Assembly: GCA_022496185.1 (NCBI GenBank)
Contig: WTXG01000045.1
Coordinates: 1 to 64,000, forward strand
Length of the DNA stretch: 64,000 bases
Origin: Multifurca ochricompacta
Lineage: Eukaryota > Basidiomycota > Agaricomycetes > Russulales > Russulaceae
Direction of reading: 5' to 3'
Shown: positions 19,033-30,833 of the stretch, one piece after another
Layout: every line of letters starts with the position of its first letter
Numbering within the stretch: position 1 is the stretch's first letter
Made by a program: the position numbers and the translations under genes
The notes under the pieces: generated by a model
The model's database searches: none
Seen by the model: only the letters and a program-made list of their open reading frames with translations
Told to the model about the DNA's origin: nothing

Positions 19033-20700
19033 TCAGAGTAAACCTAATCTGGTGACAAAATCAGTGAGCTGCACGTGAGCGTGCGGCTTAGTAAAACCAT
19101 CAGCAAGCATGTCATTGGTCAGCGTCCTGATAAGAGTAATGAAGCCTTTTTCGACGTATTCGCGGATTGCATGATACTTGATGGAGATATGTTTTGATTG
19201 TCTCCCAGTCATGGGATTGAGCGCCAAGTCGACAGCGCCTTTGTTGTCGCTGTGTAAGGGAATCGGATCAGAAATGTTGTAGCCGATCTCCGAGAGGAAA
19301 CTGCGGTACCAGGCGGCTTGGTTGGCTGCGTCAGCCATCGCCATGTATTCGGCATGTGTGGTGCTTTGAGCCACTGTCTTCTGCTTGCGTGATGTCCAAG
19401 AGATAGTGGCATCGGCAAGAAGGAAAATGTAGCCCGAGGTGGAATGGTAGTCGTCTGCGTTGTCTCCAAGACTAGAGTCCGAGTAGCCAACAAGGCCATC
19501 TCCGCGTGCTCCATCGTAGCGAAGCCGAAGGTCTGCTGTACCTTTGAGGTAGGCAAGAACGTACTTGGCAAGATGGAGGTGTTGGGGTGAAGGGTTTGCG
19601 GCATACTGAGCTAGCCACATGACTGCAAAAGAAATGTCTGGGTGAGTCCCGATTTGCATGTACAGGAGACTGCCTATGATCTGCTGGTATTGCTTGATTT
19701 CAGAGGGTGTTGCCTGCGCAGTGTGCTTTACCAGGTGTGCCTCAGCACCAGCGGGAAGTGGAGTGTGTGTGGGGTTCGCATCCGCCATCCCAAAGTGTTC
19801 AATGATCTCTAAGATGTACCTTGATTGGTCAATGTCCAAGCGTTTGAGTGAACAATCGTGAGTGATCTGGACTCTGGGATAAGAGTCGATTTCGCCTAAG
19901 TCTGTCATATCATAGCGCTTAGATAATGTGGACTTGATCTTGGTTATCTCTTGGGCAGAGTCGCCTAGAAGTGTGATGTCATCGACATAGAGGATGATAA
20001 TTACTGTACCCTCCCCATCTTGGCAATGAAACACATAAACTCCCACATCGGAGTAGGTGCGCGTGAAGCCAAGCTCCAATAGAACTCCATGGAATTGTAA
20101 GTTCCATGCACGTGAGGCTTGCTTGAGGCCATAAATTGCCTTTTTGAGGAGACAAACCTTGTTCTCCTGGCTGGAGCTGATGAAACCTTGTGGTTGCTCC
20201 ATATAGATCTCTTCATCCAGTAACCCGTTAAGGAACACTGACTTGATGTCCATTTGATGGATCTCCCAATCCTCTAGTGCGGCCAATGCTAGCAAGAGTC
20301 TCAACAACTCAAACTGGGCAACTGGTGAGAAGGTTTCATCGTAATCAATCCCCTGTATCTGTGTAAATCCCTTAGCTACCAAATGCGCATGAAAGTGTCC
20401 ATCGGCTTTGTGCTTGAATACCCATTTAGATTTGATGGGTTTCCGGCCCGCGGGTAAATTGACCAAGGTCCAGGTGCCGTTCTTGGCAAGCGCGTCGATC
20501 TCATATTGACAGGCATCTTGCCATTCATCAGCGAACTCCGAGTTCATAGCCTCCCTAAAAGTCAATGGATCGTGATAAGCGGCAGCTGCGAGAAGTGCCG
20601 AGTGACCCAGTCTCCTGTTTGCATCAAGTGTGGCATTGTCCTCATTGTAGTAATGAGGGTTTCACCAAGGGTTTGGCTGCAGCCACGGGAGATCCTCCGA
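19033..20700 (-). pseudogene. copia-3 reverse transcriptase and RNase H
   Basis: A 510-codon stretch from 20565 to 19033 is uninterrupted and the frame is open somewhat further upstream (NPHYYNEDNA motif). It carries the copia RT landmarks KWVFKHKADGHFHAHLVAKG, DYDETFSPVA, HQMDIKSVFLNG, YGLKQASRAWN and the catalytic YVDDITLLG. RNase H follows: DSSLGDNADDYHSTSGY, KTVAQSTTHAEYMAMADA and LHSDNKGAVDLALNP. The PPT and 3' LTR follow within 30 bases. A TGA just upstream, at about 20660, ends the frame that would connect it to integrase. Confidence 0.88.
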
Positions 20701-20765
20701 GGTGGAGTCTGTGTGACGTCGGGACCAGAGAATATGGGAAGTGGGTGCATAAGTGGGGGAAGCAT

Positions 20766-22093
20766 CTAAGACTTCGGGTTCAGGACCTGAAAGGCGTTGT
20801 GGGGTAGCTGGTGGAGATGGCGTCCTTGGCAGAGCGGCCACTCCGGAAGCGATTGCTGGGATAGCGGAGGACATGGGGACAGTGATGGCCAGTGGTCCTT
20901 CAAGGACTGGGGTTGTGTGGGCGAGGCAGACGGCTGGCTGCTCTCCCGAAAAGGAAAGGAACTCTCGTCGAATGCTACATCACGTGACAGAGCTATTGAT
21001 TGGGTATGTCGATTCCAGAACCGGTAACCCTTAGAACCTGGCTCATACCCTACAAGCGTCATCTCAACCAATCACGGATTGAGCTTCTTACGCTTGTTCT
21101 CAGGCACATGTACATATGCCTTACAGCCAAAGACTCGGAAATATGAGACATCTGGAGTGTGACCACCACTCCAGAGCTCATGCAGCGTGCGCCAACCTAT
21201 CATTCTGCTGGGAGTCCTATTGTAAGTGTGAACGGCAGTATCCACTGCCAGCTCCCAGAAGCCGAGGGACAAGCTGGCACCATGTAGCATTGCCCGCGCT
21301 TTGTCCATGATGGTCCGATTCCATCACTCAGCTATGCCATTTTGTTGTGGCGAACCTGGCATTGTTAGCTTATGTTTGATCCCCTTTTGGTCCAGTACAG
21401 TTCTCATGGTGCCTGATAAGAACTCCCCCCGTGGTCAGAATGCAGCATAAGCAGTTTCTCAGTTGTCTGGGTCTCAGCCCAGGAGAGGAACTTTTTGAAT
21501 GCGGTGGCAAGCTGATCTTTGCTTCGGAGAAAGTACACTACCCCATGTCTGGAATAGTCATCGACAAACGTTGTGATGTAAAGTGCGCCTTGGAGAGACT
21601 GTTTCTGCATCAGGCCGGCTAGATCGCTGTGAATGATTTGTAGACGCCAATCCGAGCGCTTGTGAGAGACCGAAAAGGGTAGCTGCAACTGTTTCCCAAA
21701 TTCACACCCGGGACATGGTGACAGGTCGGAGACGATCGAAGCATCAAGTGAGATTCCTTTTACAGAAGAATGATACCGTTTGAGGGCGTTGTAAGACATG
21801 TGCCCCATACGGCGATGCCAAAGGTCGATAGGATGAGACGTGTGCATGTGCGTGTGCGCGTGAAGGGTGGAGATGGAGGCATCCAGCCAATAGAGGTTGT
21901 CCTCCAGGTACCCTTGCGTGATTTTCCGGTTTTGTACTGTGATAGTGAAAAACTTATCAGTGAATGAGATCTGAGCACCCCTTTGTGCAAGAAAGCACGT
22001 AGAGATGAAGCGCGTCCGAACATCTGGAATGTGAAGAATGTTATTCAGGGTAACCTCAGAATCTCGACTCCCAAGAGTGGTTTCGAAGACCAC
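20766..22093 (-). pseudogene. copia-3 integrase region, frameshifted
   Basis: From 22093: pre-integrase zinc region (LWHRRMGHMSYNALKRY ... CPGCEFGKQ), then the integrase core with HSDLAGLMQ and LHSDHGG. The frame breaks near 21410 and resumes in another frame at 21308-21072 (ARAMLHGASLSLGFWELAVD; VSYFRVFGCKAYVHVP), then changes frame again into a low-complexity linker. The third acidic residue region (AERFN equivalent) falls at the break and is not cleanly readable. Non-functional as it stands. Confidence 0.8.
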
Positions 22094-22119
22094 CTTCCCG
22101 ACACCAATTTGTTTGACGT

Positions 22120-23072
22120 TGGAGTTGTCGCCTAGGCGGACAGTCCATTCATGGGTGCATACTCTGTGAAGTCAGATCGGTGCAGGGTTATGTGATGCGT
22201 TGCGCTGGAGTCCATCATCCAGCAAGATCGGGCGGCAGCATACAAAGAAACGTGGATATCATTAGTGTCATCGGTAACTTCTACAATAGATGCCGATGTT
22301 GTGGCTAGATGTGTGTTAACTGCCTTGTTTTGCCCGGACTCTGCTGCCTTTTTGTCCTCCTCATCCTTCTTTTCTTCCTGCACTCAGAAATCCGATGCCC
22401 CTTTTTCTGACAGTAGAAGCATTTTGTAGCCATCTTGTCTTTGTTATCAGGCTTTTTGACGGGCGCGGACTTGTTGAGTGCAGCGGAGGAACCGGACTGT
22501 CGACCTTCCTCATTTATGATATGCTCTTGTATGGTTAGTGGGGAAAGGTCCGCTGGTGCTCCGGTAGCTAAGATGGTAGACACGACCGCCAAGTATGAGT
22601 CCGGCAGCGCCTTGATGAGGATGAAGCAAAATTGGAGATCTGAAATCTCCATCTCATTATTTTTGAGAGTAATGCGTGCATCATTTAACTTCTGCAACTG
22701 AGGAAGCATTGGAGACGAGTTGTCAAGTGCAGTGCTAGTGAGCGTGACCCATGTGTTGAACGCGGACATGGATCTGACGCCTCCGTATACTTTCTTGAGC
22801 TGGTCCCACTTGTCCTTGCAGGTGGCATATAATTTGTCATCCGAGATGGTCTGCCAGACATCCTTCTGAGTGTAAAGTTCAAGAATGCCTTGGAGAACAC
22901 CTTCTAAGGTGTTCCAGTCGGCTGAGGGTGTGCTGGGCTTGTCTTCAGTTAGATGATCTCGGACGCCGTTCATTCGGAACAGGGCCATCATGTGTGATGA
23001 CCAAGTGGACCAGTTAGATCCATCAAGGACCTCAATCGCGGCAGAAGGGGGAAAGGAAAAAGAGGGGGCCAT
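22120..23072 (-). pseudogene. copia-3 Gag and protease
   Basis: The Gag start is at 23072 (MAPSFSFPPSAAIEVLDGSNW), followed by the copia Gag fold and the knuckle CFYCQKKGHRISEC at about 22410. The frame shifts near 22380 into the protease frame, whose active site reads CWMMDSSATHHIT at about 22200. Copia proteases normally have D-S-G, so Gly is replaced by Ser in the catalytic triplet. Gag itself, to the frameshift, is uninterrupted over 255 codons. Confidence 0.85.
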
Positions 23073-23447
23073 AGTGCTGCTTAGTAATTTGCCAATCTGG
23101 GTGAGCGGAGCAGTTAGACCCAGATAGTGAAGATCTGATTGATCTCTGATGTATCAACTGTGCGCCCTGAATCCACTAAGGATCCAGCCTCTCGGTCCGT
23201 CAAAGGGCCCGAGAGAGTACTCACATGTGCTTCAGCGTCGCCACACTCCATTGCATGGCTCGTGGGAAGCCCTGATTAGGGGCCCAGTCTACATCAGTCC
23301 ACCAGTTCCAGGGACTGGGGAGATGAGATCGTGATAGACATGGAACAGAGGCTCGCCTTTTGAGTGAGAGAAAAACAGTGCGTGTATAGGGGAAGGGAGC
23401 TTGTGTAATCTTGGGTGGATCTTCTTCTGGATTAGATTAGATACGGC

Positions 23448-23461
23448 CAGGGCCCATAACC
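23448..23461 (-). other. copia-3 primer-binding site
   Basis: Minus-strand GGTTATGGGCCCTG abuts the 5' LTR tip and is identical to the PBS of copia-1 and copia-2 (half initiator tRNA-Met). The leader (23073-23447) is only about 0.4 kb and unrelated to that of copia-1/2. Confidence 0.8.
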
Positions 23462-23869
23462 TGTCAAGTTGAGCAGCAGCAAGTTAGATAAGCGCTACCT
23501 AGTTTAGTAGCGATAATTCAGTTTAGTTGGTTAAAACTAATAATATTATGTTTACCTAGTTTAGTAGCAATAACTGTGTGATGTAATGCATTAACTAAGT
23601 AAGGTAAGAGATAAGATAAGTAATACTCACTTCAGTTTAGTTGGTTAAAACTGAAGTGACAACTACACAAAGGGATGTCCTTAAATACTAAAAGAGTGTG
23701 TAATCCTAGTTTGTAGAACAATACTACCTAAGTCCATTGTCCTACAGTCACAAAAGAGAATAAGGAGCATTTGTGGATTGTCCTTCATCAATCAGTCAAA
23801 GCACACCACAAGCGTGCATGGTGGTAATGCCACTCGGGTTGATCCAGTGGCTTTGGGTCTGTCTCAACA
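23462..23869 (-). repeat. copia-3 5' LTR
   Basis: 408 bp, nearly identical to 18598-19005. Hairpin 23628-23638 with 23648-23658 (11 bp, 9-base loop). Confidence 0.92.
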
Positions 23870-23874
23870 GTAGA

Positions 23875-24045
23875 ATGGGGTTAGACAGCTTCACTATACT
23901 ACTTAGAAGTCACACATCAGAGGCAGGACTTTCTTAAGTTCTGAAGCATAGTGCCACAGATTGGATGGGCCCTCTTAAATGAGACCTGGACAACTGGTTC
24001 TAATTGCTCCTTGGAACCAGGATCAAATTCTTTTCAATCATCTCA
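23875..24045 (+). other. copia-2 leader, last part
   Basis: Aligns with the end of the copia-1 leader (AGGCAGGAC, GTTCTGAAGCATAG, CTCCTTGGAACCAGG) and runs up to the gag ATG at 24046. Confidence 0.8.
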
Positions 24046-26650
24046 ATGGCTAACATTGTCTTCCCTTCAACCTTCAAATTTGATAAACTCGATGGCTCCA
24101 ACTGGCTGCAGTGGTCAGTGTCTTTCACCACCCTGCTTAGGATCAATGGCATGAGAAGGCACATCACACATGATGGGCCTGAATATGCCAATCCCCCGGT
24201 CCAGAAGGATGAAGAGAAGGAAGCAGACTACCAGGCAAGATTTGCTGCCTGATCTGAACCCATAATCCAGGAATGGAGTAGGGTTGAAGAAGTATTGATG
24301 GGTTTACTGGTGCTGGTCGTCACCAGCGAAGTTTATTCTCAGGTTGCCTCTGATAGGAAGTATCTGTCAGTCTGCTCAAAGTATGAGCAGCTGGAGTCCT
24401 TGTATGGCACTGTGGGTAGCATGGCCACCTACAATTTGTGGTGCTCAGTTTTGTCCTTCTGTTTAGAGGAAGGCAAACAATTTAGGCCCCAATTGCAGCA
24501 TGTGCTAGATGCTAGGAATACCCTGAAGGAGAATGGGATGGAGGTCTCTGACCTCCAGATGAGCTTCATTTTGCTCCAATCCCTTCCCCCATCATACAGT
24601 GCCATCACTGGCTCGATCCTGGCTTCAGGTCCTCCTGAATGCCTTTCCCCTCAGGACCTCATTCAGAGGTTCTTAAATGAGGAAAGCCAACTTGCCGGCC
24701 CCGCAGGAAGTGGTGTTGGGGCTGCCCTTAACAAGGCAGCCCATGTCAATAAAAACAAAAACAAAAAAGTACAAATTATCACGCCACAACCTGCAGGTGC
24801 ATCATCGTCCAATGATGTCACCTGCTTCTACTGCCAGAAGCTGGGCCACAAGGCAAATGAATGTCGGCAGAGGAAACAGGATCGGCAGAATGCCGCTGCT
24901 GGAAAAAAGGGCAACCAGAGGAAGGCACAAGGCACCAGTGTATCATCATCTTCCCACCAAGTAGCTACAATAGTTAATGGTAGTGGAAGAATACAGGAGG
25001 TGCATGAGACACCTCACATTAAACTTTATACTTTGAATGGGACTGAAGAGATCTTCCAAGATGAAGGTTTTCCCTGGATGATGGACAGTGGTGCCACCAC
25101 CCACTTCACACCCTTTCAGTCAGATTTTTATGAATATCTGCCTCATTTGGGACATACTGTTACAGTGGCTGATGGAACCATTGTTCCAATTGAAGGAGTA
25201 GGAAGCGTACATATAAGGACCAACAAAAATTATATATTGGAACTTAACAATGTCTTCTACATGCCATCAGCAGGAAATCGCATCTTATCAACAAGTCATA
25301 TCACCAACAGAGGTGGTATGGTCTTATTTGATCAGTATAATGTCACAATAGAGTATAAAGGACAAAGAATAGCGGAAGGAATCAAGGCTGGGGATCTCTA
25401 CTGGATCCAAGGGTCTATAGTGGATAAAACAACCACTACCCTAAATACTGCATCAACCAGCCTTGATACCTGGCATCTCAGAATGGGTCATATGTCTAAA
25501 CAAGCCCTAAAGAGATATGCTCCTGAGGCCGTAAAAGGTCTCAGTTTGAAAAACAGCCAGGAGGAAGTAAAGCCTTGTCATGGCTGCGAAATGGGGAAAT
25601 CCCATCGCCTTCCTTTCCCTCCCTCTCATAAGCAAGCTTCAGCACCCTTGGAGGTCATTCATAGTGATCTAGTTGGTCCACTCCAATGTACCTCAATACA
25701 AGGGAATTTATATTTCGCCACTTTCATAGACAACTTTAGCTGCAGTGCTATAGTTGTTCCAATGAAGGCAAAACACTACTTCAAATCAGTCTTTGCAAGT
25801 GTTAAGGCATTCCTAGAAAACAAAACAAATAATAAAATAAAGACCTTACACACAGACCATGGTGGCGAATACATCAATAATGAGCTGAAGTCCTTGCTTA
25901 GTGAGGCTGGCATAGAGCATAAACTTACGATGCCATATTCCCCACAACAGAACGGAAGAGCTGAAAGGTTCAATAGAACCATAATGGAAAAAGCCACTAG
26001 CATGCTTCATCATGCTGGGCTTTCTCTTGGCTTTTGGGAGTGCGCTGTCTCTACAGCATGTCACATCTATAACAGAACTCCCATCCATTCTAACAAGTGG
26101 AGGACACCACTAGAGCTTCTGGTTGGGGACATACCAGATGTCTCTTATTTTAAAGTCTTCGGTTGTGAAGCATATTATCATGTTCCAGAAAACAAGTGGC
26201 AAAAATTGGACCCTAAGGCCAAGAAAGCCATCTTTGTTGGGTATGAGCCAAATAGCAAAGGCTATATTCTATGGGATAGACATACCCGGTCCTTTGTTTC
26301 GTCCAGAGATGTGACGTTTAATGAAGAGTCCTTCCCATCCCACTCTGTAGCGGACAACAGAGATAAAGGAAAGGAACAAATTGTTCCAGTTGAAGGAGGG
26401 TCTGTCCAACCCTCACCAGCAATAGCCACAGTTCCTCAGGATCCTGAGTATAAGGATACCGAGGTTGAGGAACAGGAGGTAGTGGAGCCTCCTCAAATAA
26501 ATCCTGAGCCTACCACACCCGATAATGAAGTAGACACACACACAGACACCATTTATCAGACACCATCATCCCAAATTATGGAACCCTCCCAACTCCCCGC
26601 TAGAACTCGTGCCGTTAGAAAGTCAACAAAAAAGACTAAAGGCAGACTTG
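24046..26650 (+). pseudogene. copia-2 Gag-protease-integrase
   Basis: Start ATG 24046 (MANIVFPSTFKFDKLDGSNW), matching the copia-1 start. A TGA at 24250-24252 is the only internal stop I see; the frame then runs open to the solo LTR at 26651. Domains: copia Gag, knuckle CFYCQKLGHKANEC (about 24825), protease WMMDSGATTHF (about 25075), pre-integrase zinc region WHLRMGHMSKQAL ... CHGCEMGK, integrase core HSDLVGPLQ, HTDHGGEY, NGRAERFNRT (D, D, E) and DVSYFKVFGCEAYYHVP. A variable Pro/Glu-rich linker follows, inside which the solo LTR is inserted. The coding frame is seamless with 27977 onward once the LTR and one ACTTG are removed. Confidence 0.92.
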
Positions 26651-27976
26651 TGTTACGACCCTACTCTTTTCCTGACCCTGCACACCATGCCTTATTCTTT
26701 GCACCATCCTTGATCTCCTCCTTCTCTGGACCACTCTTTGATGCCCTTGGCCTGTTGCCTTGGGACCTTCCTTGATGCCTGTGGCCTGTGTGCCCAGGAC
26801 CCTACCCTGATTCCTGTGACATTGTTCATAGGACTGACCTTCCATGCTGCCATTTACACCTAACCTGCTGGTAGTTATGCTGCTACACTGTTGGATGTAT
26901 ACCACCCTTCCTTGCTGCCTTGGCTTATGCCTTGGCCACTGCTCCTGACCTTGTCCCTGTGCTTGACACCCATAGGAACCCCTGACATTGTCCCTGCCAA
27001 TCTGACCAGTCCAGACAACTAGACGACTTTGGCTTGTACTTGACCCTCTGCCAGTCATGTGACTCCTGGCCATGTGACCCTTGGCCATGTGATCCCTGAC
27101 CATGTGACTTTGGACCATGTGATCCCTCACCCTGATCACAGCATCTTCATCTGATCATTTACCCCTTTCTGATCACATGCCCCATCTGGCTTATCATTCG
27201 CTTCTCTGATTCCTGTGGGAGTATTCCCACATCCACCCTGACTCCTGTGGGACCTGTTATCTCCCCATTTACCCCTGACCCTGGTGGGAATCCTCCCACA
27301 CTGATATGACTCCTGTGGGGCTGTCCCACATGATTATGCTTCTGATAAGGCTTATCCTTATCATGGACTATATTTGACATCTTATCTGCTATTGGATGAT
27401 AAGGACTCTGACCCTGTTCCTGATTAGCTACAAACCAGATCCCCATACAGTATATAAGACCCTGTAGACAGTTTGTACAACCCTAGATTTGACCTCTTGT
27501 GCCTTCAGCCTAGAGTTTCCCTAGTCACAGAATACAGAGGGGCTTATTTGCCCTTTTTCATTCTTCATAATCTCCAGAAGGACCCCATTGCCTCTGGCAA
27601 TGGGTGTGCACTTCTGTTCCGAATCCCATCCATTACCCAGACACTGTTGATGCTCTGGCTTCCCTTCCTTTGCCCTCTCTGACTTTGGTCCATTTGGTGT
27701 GCTTCTAGCACTGTGGCCAGGTCCTGTCCCCACTCAACAGCCTTAGGGGATTAGCTCCCTTTGGCTGACTTGTCCCGTCTCTCTCTGTGCTTGGTTATAG
27801 CACAACTTCCTATTCACCCTGAAGCTAAGAGCCTGGCCTTGTTGTGCCAGGCTTGCTGAAGCTCCTGGACCCACAGTGTCGGGTGCCGTGGATGTGGCTG
27901 ACTAGTGCCGGACTAGTGTCAGTGGACTTGCGCCGACTGGTGCACATCGCACAGCAATGCCCCACTGAGCGTTACA
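26651..27976 (+). repeat. Solo LTR of gypsy-4 (1.3 kb)
   Basis: 1326 bp starting TGTTACGACC and ending GAGCGTTACA, flanked by a perfect ACTTG duplication (26646-26650 and 27977-27981). It carries a TATATAAGACC box (about 27452) and no coding capacity. Length and TG...CA ends indicate a large-LTR gypsy family whose interior is absent from this window. The truncated copy at 9558-10692 belongs to the same family. Confidence 0.92.
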
Positions 27977-29726
27977 ACTTGCCCAACCAGTTTTTACTAG
28001 GGAAAGTCCATGCTCTGAACGACGGTCAGTGGCTATACAAGAAGACCTAGATCTAGATACTGTTATGCCAAAACGTTCACGTCGTCTGAATCCTCACTTC
28101 TACAATGAGGATAATGCAGAGTTTGTGCAAGGTTCATCCAGACTTGGGACCATGGAACTGCTAAATGCCGCCAGTGTCTCTTATAGAGACCCCCTGACTT
28201 TTCAGGAGGCAATGCAGTCTGATAAAGCCACTGAGTGGCTTGAGGCATGTCAATATGAGATAGATGCCTTACAAAAGTTAAATGTGTGGCGCCTTGAGGA
28301 TCTTCCTAAAGGAAGAAAGGCTGTCAAATCCAAATGGGTTTTTAAGCTGAAACCAGATGGATGGTTTTGTGCTAGGCTTGTGGCAAAAGGTTTCACTCAA
28401 ATAGAAGGAGTGGACTTTGATGAAACATTCTCCCCAGTCACCAGATTTGAATCACTTCGTTTATTACTAGCATTAGCCGCGCTGGAAAATTGGGAAATCC
28501 ACCAGATGGATGTCAAATCGGCATTCCTTCATGGCGATCTGGATGAGGAGATTTATATGGAGCAACCTGTTGGTTTCATCATTGCTGGACAGGAGTCCAA
28601 AGTTTGTAGGCTACAAAAAGCATTATATGGCCTCAAACAAGCCTCCCGAGCATGGAATCTTCAATTTCATGCGGTTCTTAATGAACTGGGCTTTACTCGG
28701 ACGTACTCTGATGCAGGAGTATATGTGTATCATCACCATGGGGGGGATGATTCACTTTTCGTCATTCTTTATGTTGATGACATCACTATACTTGGATCTT
28801 CAAAAGATAAGATAACATGGCTGAAGGAATCTCTATCTAGCCGATATGAGATGACTGACTTGGGAGAAATCCAGTCATATCTTGGTGTTAACATCACCAG
28901 AGATCATCCTAACAAGACACTGGAAATTGATCAAGCAGCTTATGTTTCGTCTATTCTTGAGAAGTTTGGGATGAGGGATTCCAACCCAGTATACACTCCC
29001 CTACCAGCCGGCATGGATGCACATCTGGTCAAGTTTGAAGGCCAGGCATCTACTTCAGAAATAAAGAAGTATCAACAGCTAATGGGGTCACTATTATGGG
29101 TACAGATTGGAAGCAGACCCGACATTAGCTTTGCTGTTGCACGCCTTAGTCAATACGCTTCCAATCCTTCACAACATCATCTGCGCCTAGCAAAATATGT
29201 TCTAAAGTACCTCAATGCTACTATGAACTACAGGGTGCGATATTCTGGAGGGAATGAAGAGAGTGGTCTTCATGGCTTTGCAGATTCCTCATGGGGAGAT
29301 CAAGAGGACTGCCACTCTACTTCAGGCTACATCTTTAAACTTGCAAATGGAGCCATATCCTGGTGCTCTAGAAAGCAAAAGACTGTAGCACAGTCCACCA
29401 CAGAAGCTGAATACATGAGCCTAGCTGAGGCTTCCAATCAGGCTGCGTGGTATAGGACGTTTATGGAGGAATTGGGATATGAAGTCACTTCACCCATACA
29501 ACTCCATTGTGACAATAAGGGTGCCGTAGACTTGGCATTAAACCCTGTCACAGGAAGGCGGTCAAAACACATACCAATAAAGTACCATGCAATCAGGGAG
29601 TATGTTGAATTGCATCTAATAGATTTAGTGAGAACTCCCACTGGTGAAATGCTAGCAGATGGCTTCACAAAGTCTCTACCAAGAGCATCACATGAAAACA
29701 TGGTTACTAAACTTGGACTTGTATGA
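27977..29726 (+). pseudogene. copia-2 reverse transcriptase and RNase H
   Basis: Continues the frame of 24046-26650. Uninterrupted to TGA at 29724-29726. Landmarks: NPHFYNEDNAEF, KWVFKLKPDGWFCARLVAKG, DFDETFSPV, HQMDVKSAFLHG, YGLKQASRAWN and catalytic YVDDITILG; RNase H DSSWGDQEDCHSTSGY, STTEAEYMSLAEA and LHCDNKGAVDLALNPVTG. The RT and RNase H look catalytically complete. Only the LTR insertion and the upstream TGA separate it from a working polyprotein, so it could act in trans only if expressed separately. Confidence 0.92.
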
Positions 29727-29923
29727 GCACGTTCTCGACCTCGAATGTGACACAAGAAGTGTCCATATTGTCGACCTCGAGAGTGACGCAAGAGGTGTGT
29801 GACTGAACGCGTTTCAGTTTGCATAACACACTTCAGATCACTCCTCTCCTCTTGTCAACTCACTCTCATGCCTCTTAATTGGTGATGTGCTCATTTTGAC
29901 TTGATGCCTTCATCATGGAGGGA
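29727..29923 (+). other. copia-2 3' untranslated region and polypurine tract
   Basis: Contains two direct copies of TCGACCTCGA-GTGAC-CAAGA-GTGT (about 29735 and 29770), of which copia-1 has one. Ends with the PPT ATCATGGAGGGA directly before the LTR. Confidence 0.7.
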
Positions 29924-30426
29924 TGTTGACATGGTATGTGTCTTGAGGTGCTTCAGGCATCTAGGTTAGGGTCTAAGCTGTGCAAGATTAGATTAGATAT
30001 AGATTCGGAGTTTCGGACTTTTTACTATATCATTATTACTTTCTTTCTCGTGATGCGCAGCTGCTGACTGATGTACCTTAGTAATCCTGTGTAGCATGTG
30101 ATATCTTACTGGCCAATGGCCTTTGTCCCTCAGTAGTAGATTCTAGTGCATTCCATTGCACACAGACCATCCTCTAGTAGTATATAAGGTGGTCTATTTC
30201 GTCTCTTACACTTCAGAGTTTCCTTCACCTCTGAAGTGTAAGTCCTATCTCTCTTACTTACTACTTTACCTTTGACTAACCGTCTCATGTAGATAAACTT
30301 GTCCTTTTAGGTATGTAGTATAGTATAACAGAGTTTCCTTCACCTCTGAAGTATAAACTTGTCCTTTTAGCCTTACATGCTAACCTCCAACAGTCAGTAT
30401 CACTGCATGCACATGCCTGTTTATCA
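29924..30426 (+). repeat. copia-2 3' LTR
   Basis: 503 bp, nearly identical to the 5' LTR. Followed by the TCTCA duplication (30427-30431). Confidence 0.93.
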
Positions 30427-30431
30427 TCTCA

Positions 30432-30702
30432 TACCAATTTATGGTAGTAATCCATTACCATTAAATTTCACAGACTCATGATAGGTTCTAAACTATGCAG
30501 TAGTCTGTCTTATTAGAATATGTGTATTGGAAGTATGATAGCTAGTCCAGCCCAGCATCTCTGGTATTGATTCATGCTGCATGCGTGCTGCTATTCCCAG
30601 ATGGGTCTAATCATCCCCTTTGGACGGCACCTACTAAGAAGTGTGAGGTCCCTTTCACACGTCACACCTGCTCCACTTCCATGTGCCTCACCACAGGCCA
30701 TG
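30432..30702. other. Host-like spacer
   Basis: Continues the host strand interrupted at 7144. No gene or repeat recognised. Confidence 0.5.
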
Positions 30703-30833
30703 TGTTACAACCAGGGCCCAGTACCCCACTTTTCTTCACTCTCCCCAATGCGGACCCTTCCCTTCCACCTACCCTCCACTTCTTGATCACGTCCCCATCC
30801 TGGGATCCCTCACATGCCCTACTCCCTTCTCTG
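30703..30833 (+). repeat. gypsy-1-like LTR fragment
   Basis: 131 bp starting TGTTACAACCAGGGCCC, aligning with the first part of the gypsy-1 LTR (CTTCACTCTCCCCAA, TCCTGGGA-CCCTCACATGC). It is cut off by the next LTR. A diverged subfamily. Confidence 0.8.

Larger units (their letters stand above)
18598..23869 (-). mobile_element. copia-3: complete Ty1/copia element
   Basis: 5272 bp with two 408-bp LTRs (18598-19005 and 23462-23869), flanked by GTAGA (18593-18597 and 23870-23874). Internal order on the minus strand: PBS, short leader, gag, protease, integrase, RT, RNase H, PPT (ATCATGGGGGAA), LTR. Protein identity to copia-1/2 is moderate and the LTR is shorter, so it is a separate family. Coding is broken by several frameshifts and stops. 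Confidence 0.93.
7145..30426 (+). mobile_element. copia-2: complete Ty1/copia element expanded by nested insertions
   Basis: Both LTRs are 503 bp (7145-7647 and 29924-30426), and the element is flanked by TCTCA on both sides. Removing the insertions (7962-10692, 11110-18583, 18598-23874, 26651-27981) leaves an element of the same layout as copia-1: LTR, PBS, leader of about 0.9 kb, one gag-pol frame, PPT, LTR. Apart from the insertions the polyprotein has only one nonsense codon that I see (24250-24252). It was therefore close to intact when first hit. Confidence 0.92.
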
